Below, in pieces: positions 58,380 through 64,000 of a stretch of 64,000 bases of DNA. Position 1 is the first letter of the stretch, and each line of letters opens with the position of its first letter. A program made the translations under genes and the position numbers. Location of the stretch: NCBI RefSeq assembly GCF_000633635.1, contig NZ_AYPQ01000002.1, positions 175,643-239,642 of the forward strand. The letters run 5' to 3'. The notes below the pieces were generated by a model. The model saw only the letters and a program-made list of their open reading frames with translations, did no database searches and had not been told where the DNA came from. The DNA comes from Enterococcus crotali (GTDB taxonomy: Bacteria > Bacillota > Bacilli > Lactobacillales > Enterococcaceae).

Positions 58380-58986
58380 GAAGTTCCAATCGCTGATCGA
58401 TCGTTTGCCGCCATGATTTGGTCGCAGTGAAACTCCAGATTTGAATCATAGAAAAAGTGCCGAATAAAATTAAGCCTTTGAATTTCCACGTGACAAATAA
58501 AATCACACTTACACCAATCGCGATTTTCAATAAATTTGTAAAATTAGATAATGTTGAAATGAATGCTAGCTTCAACAAATTTTTTAACCCGATCTCATAA
58601 TAGCTGTCTAATAATAACGTGTACTGAAAAGTAACCAATGCATAAATCATTGCAAAAACTAAAAGAAAATCGATCATCAAAAAGGACAAGCCTTGGATTT
58701 GAACCGATAAAAACAAATTGTATGCTAAGAGTGCTAACAATAAAATAGTACCGTAAAAAAGCACATTCCCTCTAATAAAATTCTGCTTAAAACGACTCCA
58801 GCCTTCTTTTAACGTGATCTCTTTGTAATTGAATTCGTGACTGATAAATAATTCATTGATCGTTTTCAGAGCTGGACCAATACCAGCTACAAGCAACCCG
58901 CAACAGCTGAATAACCAAAAAAACAAATTTAATTTTACAATGACCCAGATTTTAATGAATAACGTTTCTAATGCTTTTCCAACCAT
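58372..58986 (-). CDS. DUF624 (YesL-like) membrane protein
   Basis: A 204-residue protein with about five membrane segments and the DUF624 opening (FWLFSCCGLLVAGIGPALKTI, about 23-43). YesL-like proteins are regularly encoded with YesMN systems and Lpl/Yte-type ABC importers; their role is not known to me, perhaps assembly or signalling between importer and kinase. It lies between the binding-protein gene and yesM and overlaps the latter. Confidence 0.83.
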   Translation of the reverse strand: MVGKALETLFIKIWVIVKLNLFFWLFSCCGLLVAGIGPALKTINELFISHEFNYKEITLKEGWSRFKQNFIRGNVLFYGTILLLALLAYNLFLSVQIQGLSFLMIDFLLVFAMIYALVTFQYTLLLDSYYEIGLKNLLKLAFISTLSNFTNLLKIAIGVSVILFVTWKFKGLILFGTFSMIQIWSFTATKSWRQTIDQRLELHA

Positions 58987-59102
58987 CTAACTCGCCCTTT
59001 CTTTATCTCTATTAATATAATAAATAACTATTAAGGATATTCCAAATAAAAAAATTGCTGCATAAAATAATACTACGCATTTTAATCCAATTATTTTTTA
59101 AA

Positions 59103-59145
59103 AGAACCAAGCAAAAACGATGCAGCATCGAATCACTTGGTTCCA
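59103..59145 (-). terminator. attenuator after the binding-protein gene
   Basis: On the minus strand GGAACCAAG and CTTGGTTC pair, with an inner CGATGCTGCATCG stem, followed by TTTTAAAAAA. It lies about 15 bp after the binding-protein stop and should lower expression of DUF624-YesM-YesN relative to the importer. Confidence 0.65.
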
Positions 59146-59160
59146 CGGACTATACCTGTT

Positions 59161-60626
59161 TTATTTTTTCAAAAACTCATCGTATTGTTTTTGCATTTCA
59201 GTTAAAACTTTGTCATATCCGGCATTAACAAGTGCTTCTTTTAGTTTAGGAACAGTTTCTTCTGGATCAACGGTTCCCGTATTCAAGCCGTCCAAATATT
59301 GACTCATAACGTTTGCGATATTACTCATTTCTGTTTTTACATTTGACGTCACAAAGTTAAACCCTAAAATCGGAGATGTTTCTGCTTTAGCAATTGATTC
59401 GTCACGCTCTTTGATCATTTCATCCGTAATACTATCTTGTGTGTATAAGATTTTGTTATTTCCGGTATTCCAAGCAGGTAAGTGAGTATTTGGTTTGTAA
59501 CCATCTAACAACTTGATTTTGTCTTCTTTACCAGAAATTTTTTCCCACGCTTCTCCTTCAATACCCCAAACTAAACCATTTAACAACTCTGGATCACTAT
59601 TGATTTGACCTAGCACTTCTACAGCTTTTTCTTTGTTTTTAGACGTATTTGAGACAACAAAGTTAGCCATCCGGGCTTGATCACTTGACTTCAATGGTGT
59701 GGTAAAAGCTTTAGATACTAATTCTTGTCCTGCAGCGTTACTTAAAATCGTATCACCATAATCGTAAGGACCTTGTGTCTCTTGACGAACGAACCAAGTA
59801 TTTCCTTCCAATGGAAACTCTGTATTACTTGTTGCTGCATCTGATGGAATATAGCCTGCTTGATACCATTTATGCATTGTTTTTAGGGAATCCATAAAGT
59901 CTTTGTCTTCGTACTGGTTGATGATTTTTTTCGTATCACCATTTAGACTGACGGCAAACGGATAACCATTCCAATTGGAAAATCATAATCGCCTTGTACT
60001 TTGAATCCTTGACCGATCGCAAAAGCTGCAATATTCGGTTCTTTTTCGTGGAACGTTTTCAACACACTTTCAGCATCCTTATATGTTTTAATGCCATCGA
60101 TCGATAAATTGTACTTATCTAAATACTGTTTGTTGAATGTCAGCACTTGTTGGGAATAAACATTGCCATTCACAGGAAAGGCATATAACTTACCATCTAC
60201 TAAATTCCCTTTGATGTACGCTTCATCTAACTGGTCATAAGCATCTTTAGCAAACTTCGGTGCTAACTCTGTTAAATCAGCATAAGCTCCTTTTTGCGCA
60301 TTTGGCACATAATTATCAGCAAAAGCAATATCATAATTTTCACCTGAAGAGACAATAACACTCATTTTCTTCTCGTAATCGCCCCAGCCAATGTATTGGA
60401 TGTTTAGTTTAGCCCCTGTTTTCTCTTCAATTCTCTTATTGGCAACTTCCATCAACGCATCATAATTCTCAGGTTTATCCCCGATTTGATACATCAGTAA
60501 GGTATTCTCATCTGCCTTTTTACTACTTCCGTCCGTCTTATCCTTACTTCCTCCACCACATGCTGTTAACGCACCTAAAAGAACCACTGCTGCACTTAAA
60601 CCGACTACTTTTTTCCACGTCTTCAT
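59161..60626 (-). CDS. oligosaccharide-binding lipoprotein of an ABC importer (frameshifted)
   Basis: Signal peptide 1-22 with lipobox LTAC (Cys23), then a family 1 extracellular solute-binding fold (EKKMSVIVSSGENYDIAFADNY) and a DUF3502-like C-terminal part. The frame breaks at about 59969-59971. Adding one A on the coding strand restores PIGNGYPFAVSLNGDTKK and a 488-residue protein. LplA/YtcQ-type proteins of this length bind complex glycans. Its setting beside mannosidases suggests released N-glycan as ligand, as described for the pneumococcal NgtS. Confidence 0.88.
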
Positions 60627-60754
60627 TCCTGTTCCTCCTTGTAATTTAAAATAGTAACAACGTTTTGCTTCACTTCACCTTTTACTTTTCAACATCTGTT
60701 CATTTTAGTAAAAGCTTCGTGAGCTAGACAATTGCAAAAGCGTAGCTAGCTTTT

Positions 60755-61684
60755 TTATTCCTTCACTCCGCCAATCGTTAATCCTTTGACAAAATACTTT
60801 TGGAAAAATGGATAACTGATCGCAATCGGTAATGTCGAAATAACCACGATCGCCATTCGAGCAGATTCTCCCGGTATCGCTGCCATCCCGCCAGATAATT
60901 GACTACTAGCTCCAGCGTTTTGAGTCAGGTATTGAATATTATTTTGAATCTTCATCAATAAATATTGCAGTGGAACCAAACTATCTTTTTGAATATATAA
61001 GAGTGCATTAAACCAGTCATTCCAATAGCCTAAGGCCGCAAACAAACTGATCGTTGCAATTCCCGGCACTGCTAACGGTAACACGATTTGAATAAAAATC
61101 CGCATCTCAGAAGCGCCATCGATCCTAGCCGACTCGATAATCGAATCAGACACTGAGCGTTTGAAAAAGGTCCGCATCACAATAATATTAAACGGACTGA
61201 CCGCCATTGGCAAAATCAACGCCCAAATCGTATCTTTTAATTGAAGTAAATTTGTCATCACGATATAGTTTGCGACCATTCCTGGTGAGAATAACATGGT
61301 GATCAAACAAAACACTGTAAAAAAACGACGGAATGGAAAATTAGATCTTGAAATCACATACGCATAAAGTGACGTCGCTGTACTATTGATCAAGGTGCCA
61401 ACTACTGTAACTAACACTGTCACAAATAACGCTTGAAAAATTTTATCCTGCATCTGATCAAATAAATAAGTATAACCGAACAAACTAAATTCCTTAGGCC
61501 AAAAACTATAACCGTTCGCGGCTAATGCTGTTTCATTCGTCAGTGAGATTGCGACAACAAACAAGAACGGCAAAATGCAAGATAGAGCAAAAACAGCGAT
61601 CAAAATATTAAAAAAGAAGTTGACTGGTTTATTAAACGAACGAATTGCTACTTTTGAAACTGGCTTTTTCCTCAATGTTTTCAC
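60755..61684 (-). CDS. carbohydrate ABC transporter permease, YtcP/LplC type
   Basis: A 309-residue permease with six membrane segments and the EAA loop SARIDGASEMRIFIQIVLPLAVPGIATIS (written in part: ARIDGASEMRIF, about 195-206) that docks the ATPase. It forms the channel with the gene at 61691-62637. The operon lacks its own ATP-binding protein, so a shared MsmK-like ATPase encoded elsewhere probably powers it, as is normal for this family. Ends YFVKGLTIGGVKE, the conserved C-terminus. Confidence 0.9.
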   Translation of the reverse strand: MKTLRKKPVSKVAIRSFNKPVNFFFNILIAVFALSCILPFLFVVAISLTNETALAANGYSFWPKEFSLFGYTYLFDQMQDKIFQALFVTVLVTVVGTLINSTATSLYAYVISRSNFPFRRFFTVFCLITMLFSPGMVANYIVMTNLLQLKDTIWALILPMAVSPFNIIVMRTFFKRSVSDSIIESARIDGASEMRIFIQIVLPLAVPGIATISLFAALGYWNDWFNALLYIQKDSLVPLQYLLMKIQNNIQYLTQNAGASSQLSGGMAAIPGESARMAIVVISTLPIAISYPFFQKYFVKGLTIGGVKE

Positions 61685-61690
61685 TCCTCC

Positions 61691-62637
61691 TTAGAATAAT
61701 GCCGAGTCATTGTCGAAGCGACGAACGATCCCGTTTGTAATCATCAATAAGACAAAACCGACTGTTGATTGATACAATCCAGCTGCAGCTGTCATCCCGA
61801 TATCTCCAGTAGCTGTCAAGCCGTTAAAGATATACGTATCTAAAACAGACGTAACCTGATACAACGAACCTGAGTTTCGCGGAACATTATAGAACAAACC
61901 AAAATCCGCTCTAAAAATATTTCCCACAGCTAAAATCGTCAAGATCGTCATTAGAGGTAATAATTGAGGAATTGTAACATTCTTGATTTGCTGCCACTTA
62001 CTTGCACCGTCCACCATCGCAGCCTCATAATAAGTCGATCGATCCCCATAACAGAAGCAAAATAGATGATACTATTATAGCCGATCCCTTTCCACGTCCC
62101 GATAAAGACTAAGATAAACGGCCAATATTTCGCCTCACTATACCAATTGATTGGTGTACCTCCACGACTTGTGATCCACTGATTGAAAATCCCTTTGTCT
62201 GGGCTTAAAAAGGCATACACAAAATACCCAATAATAACCCAAGATAAGAAGTACGGTAAAAGAGACATCGTTTGATAGACTTTTACCAAACGCTTATTCC
62301 GTAATTCACTCATTACGATTGCAAAAAATACAGAAATGACAAGGTTTAATGTAATAAACGTCACGTTGTACAACACTGTATTTTTCGTAATCAAGAAGGC
62401 ATCATTCGAAGAAAACAAAAACTTGAAATTATCCAAACCAACCCAGGGACTCGTTTTCAAACTAGCGATAAACCCATCTGGTGAAATATGAAAATCCTTA
62501 AAAGCGACCACATTGGTCAATACTGGAATGTAAAAGAAAAAAATCATCCAGACCATTGCAGGGATCGCCATCAAGATCAATGCTTTATATCGCCATATAT
62601 TCGTAAAGAAAAGCGAGCTCTTTGATTTTTTCTTCAT
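61691..62637 (-). CDS. carbohydrate ABC transporter permease, LplB type (frameshifted)
   Basis: Six membrane segments are spread over two frames joined near 62034-62036. One extra base restores GIDRTYYEAAMVDGASKWQQ, which is exactly the EAA ATPase-docking loop, and a protein of 315 residues. The ATG at 62637 is preceded by AAAGGAG with 8-nt spacing, so the longer frame to 62658 is rejected. First gene of the importer operon, 6 bp before the second permease. Confidence 0.88.
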
Positions 62638-62673
62638 TTCCCCAACTCCTTTCATCAAATTGTCTACAATAGA

Positions 62674-62739
62674 ATTGTAGCGCTTTCAAATAGAAATAAA
62701 AATAAACAAAATATAGATATTCTTATAGAAAATATAGAT
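62674..62739 (-). promoter_or_regulatory. importer operon promoter: cre plus two 21-bp-spaced repeats, candidate YesN sites
   Basis: On the minus strand CTATATTTT occurs at 62731-62739 region (62729-62739 as ATCTATATTTT) and again at 62708-62718, 21 bp apart. Exactly 24 bp later GCGC (62680-62683) leads into TACAAT (-10, 62674-62679). The -35 position is a poor TTTTTA, as at activator-dependent promoters. Plus-strand TTGTAGCGCTTTCAA (62675-62689) is a cre with one mismatch over the -10 and spacer. Confidence 0.7.
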
Positions 62740-62791
62740 GTTGGGAAAAATACATCAGATAGCTTACTTAACGAAGCACTGTTAATCAGTA

Positions 62792-62800
62792 TGATACAAT
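62792..62800 (+). promoter_or_regulatory. extended -10 promoter of the RidA-like gene
   Basis: TGATACAAT is an extended -10 (TGn plus TACAAT), 30 bp before the start codon; no good -35 is present, as is usual with this promoter type. Confidence 0.5.
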
Positions 62801-62830
62801 GAAGGCATAAAATCGATTGGAGGAACTCCC

Positions 62831-63166
62831 ATGCAAATTTATCAAAACACAAAAATCGCTAGTAACAAGTGCTTGTATATTTCTGGTCAAACACCAAGCA
62901 AAGAGGGACACACACCACAAAGTATTGAAGAACAAACAGAGGTTGTATTGGAAAAAATCACAGCCGCTTTACATGAGCATGATTTAACAGTAGATGATTT
63001 AGTCAAAATCACTATTTATATTACAGACGTTTCTTATTTATTAAGCGTTAGAGGTGTGTTAGCAGATTTTATAGGGGAGTCAAAACCAACCGCTACGTTA
63101 GTCGTTGTTGCAGGGCTGATTGATCCAGATTTTAAAGTGGAAATCGATGGTATTGCCGCATTTTAA
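62831..63166 (+). CDS. RidA/YjgF-family protein lacking the deaminase arginine
   Basis: A 111-residue trimeric-fold protein: SGQTP near the N-terminus, VKITIYITDV and KPTATLVVVAGLIDPDFKVEIDGIA at the end. In imine deaminase RidA the corresponding segment reads PARSxVEVARLP...VEIEAIA, so the catalytic Arg (R105 in E. coli) is Gly here and the Glu is Asp. It is therefore in a Rid subgroup without the classic enamine deaminase site. GGAGGAAC precedes the ATG. It is a single-gene unit between two sugar uptake loci; its function is unknown. Confidence 0.85.
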   Translation: MQIYQNTKIASNKCLYISGQTPSKEGHTPQSIEEQTEVVLEKITAALHEHDLTVDDLVKITIYITDVSYLLSVRGVLADFIGESKPTATLVVVAGLIDPDFKVEIDGIAAF

Positions 63167-63172
63167 GCTTAA

Positions 63173-63223
63173 AAATCAAAGAGAGTAAGTCCCAATGGCA
63201 TTAGGACTTACTCTCTTTGATTT
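63173..63223. terminator. strong bidirectional terminator
   Basis: A perfect 20-bp stem (63173-63192 with 63204-63223) around an 11-nt loop, reading AAATCAAAGAGAGTAAGTCC on one arm. It separates the convergent RidA-like gene and the sugar-binding protein gene. Confidence 0.88.
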
Positions 63224-63235
63224 ATACCGTTTTTA

Positions 63236-64000
63236 CTAATTTGCTTGCATCAATTCTAATGGAGAATCGATTTTACCTTCAACTTTCTTTCCTTCAAAAT
63301 GATCATATGCTGCTTGTAGAGCCAGTTTCCCCATTTCAACGGGTTGTTGCGCAACTGTGGCTGCCATTATTCCGTCTTTCACTGCTTTTACACCATCTTC
63401 ATTGCCATCAAATCCAATAACAAGTACATCCTTTTTACCAGCAGCTTTCAATGCTTCCACAGCACCCAACGCCATTTCATCATTTTGGGCAAACACAGCT
63501 GTAATATCAGAATTGGACTGTAACATATTTTCCATAACACTCAGCCCTTTAGCACGGTCAAAATCAGCTGATTGGCTTTGAACCACTTTCAACTCTTTTT
63601 CAGCAATATTCTCAAATCCCTTTCCACGTTCACGAGTAGCAGAAGCGCCCGGAGTCCCTTCAAGCTGAACAACTTTTGCTCCTTTACCAACTTTTTCCAC
63701 GATGAAGTTCGCTGCCATTTCTCCACCTTTTACATTATCAGATGCAACTAGGGTTAAAATATCGCCCCCATCAGAGTTTCTATCTAGTGCGATCACAGGG
63801 ATGTTCGCTTCATTGGCAGCTTCTACTGCCGGCTGGATCGCTGAAGAATCAACCGGATTAATCAATAGTACATCGACGTTTTGTTGGATCAAATCATCAA
63901 TATCATTACTTTGTTTTGAAGCATCATTTTGAGCATCAGAAACAATTGTTTTCGTTTTATTTTCATTTGCTAATGTCGTGACACCGTCTTTAACTGAAAC
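63236..64000 (-). CDS. rbsB: ribose-type ABC sugar-binding protein (3' part, runs off the window)
   Basis: The C-terminal 254 residues are open to the window edge: DLIQQNVDVLLINPVDSSAI, IPVIALDRNSDGG, VVQLEGTPGASATRERGKGF and FAQNDEMALGAVEALKAAGK. These are the hallmarks of RbsB-like family 4 sugar-binding proteins. Ribose is the most likely ligand, but related members bind galactose, allose or AI-2. The signal peptide and the partner genes lie outside the window, so the name is by best resemblance. Confidence 0.82.
   Translation of the reverse strand, partial: VSVKDGVTTLANENKTKTIVSDAQNDASKQSNDIDDLIQQNVDVLLINPVDSSAIQPAVEAANEANIPVIALDRNSDGGDILTLVASDNVKGGEMAANFIVEKVGKGAKVVQLEGTPGASATRERGKGFENIAEKELKVVQSQSADFDRAKGLSVMENMLQSNSDITAVFAQNDEMALGAVEALKAAGKKDVLVIGFDGNEDGVKAVKDGIMAATVAQQPVEMGKLALQAAYDHFEGKKVEGKIDSPLELMQAN

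Noticed and set aside
60660-60754. A terminator between the binding-protein gene and the permease gene
   Set aside because: The GCTAG-type hairpin with its T-tract faces the plus strand, where no gene ends, so it has no clear role.

Overview
The window is a low-GC Firmicute chromosome segment, almost certainly Enterococcus and probably close to the E. faecalis group. The evidence is ribosomal protein sequence, strong AGGAGG ribosome binding sites, TTGACA/TATAAT promoters, and gene order. The str operon, rpiA, gpmA, an iron alcohol dehydrogenase and a deo/nucleoside-uptake operon lie near each other as I remember them in E. faecalis. No rRNA, tRNA, CRISPR array or complete insertion sequence was recognised.

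Layout. (1) 1-6.3 kb: the S10 ribosomal protein operon on the minus strand, rpsJ through the start of rplE, with its promoter and a structured leader. (2) 6.5-18.5 kb: a myo-inositol catabolic cluster. iolA-B-C-D-G1-G2-E, a sodium/solute symporter and an orphan PTS IIB run leftward; iolR and a malonate semialdehyde decarboxylase (iolK-like) run rightward. (3) 18.5-19.5 kb: a PadR regulator and DUF2812 membrane protein pair with two perfect palindromic operators. (4) 19.5-24.4 kb: the str operon rpsL-rpsG-fusA-tuf. (5) 24.4-28.6 kb: rpiA, an odd serine recombinase, gpmA, a repeat-rich spacer, a small unknown gene and an alcohol dehydrogenase. (6) 28.7-40.4 kb: a nucleoside uptake and salvage operon, pdp-deoC-cdd-bmp-nupOPQ-deoB-punA-deoD, with a LacI-family regulator upstream. 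(7) 40.6-42.3 kb: an AmiS/UreI-type channel and adenosine deaminase. (8) 42.4-62.7 kb: a host N-glycan foraging locus. (9) 62.8-64 kb: a RidA-like protein and the 3' part of a sugar-binding protein gene cut by the window edge.

The N-glycan locus is the most interesting part. It has a secreted GH85 endo-beta-N-acetylglucosaminidase with an F5/8 domain. Inside the cell there are GH20 hexosaminidase, ROK kinase, GH38, GH125 and GH92 alpha-mannosidases, and a GntR/AraR-type regulator. It also has an oligosaccharide ABC importer with a YesM/YesN two-component system. The GH85 promoter and the importer promoter share the same layout: two CTATANTTT direct repeats 21 bp apart, then exactly 24 bp, then a cre site overlapping the -10. 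The mannosidase genes have a different control: a 16-bp operator repeated exactly at both divergent promoters. This suggests two regulatory tiers. YesN would sense outside glycan to turn on release and import, and the GntR protein would sense an internal sugar to turn on trimming, with CcpA over both.

Sequence quality matters here. Eleven conserved genes, including the essential rpsS, each carry one single-base deletion, often in a short homopolymer. I read these as sequencing or assembly errors and annotate the genes as whole frameshifted coding regions.
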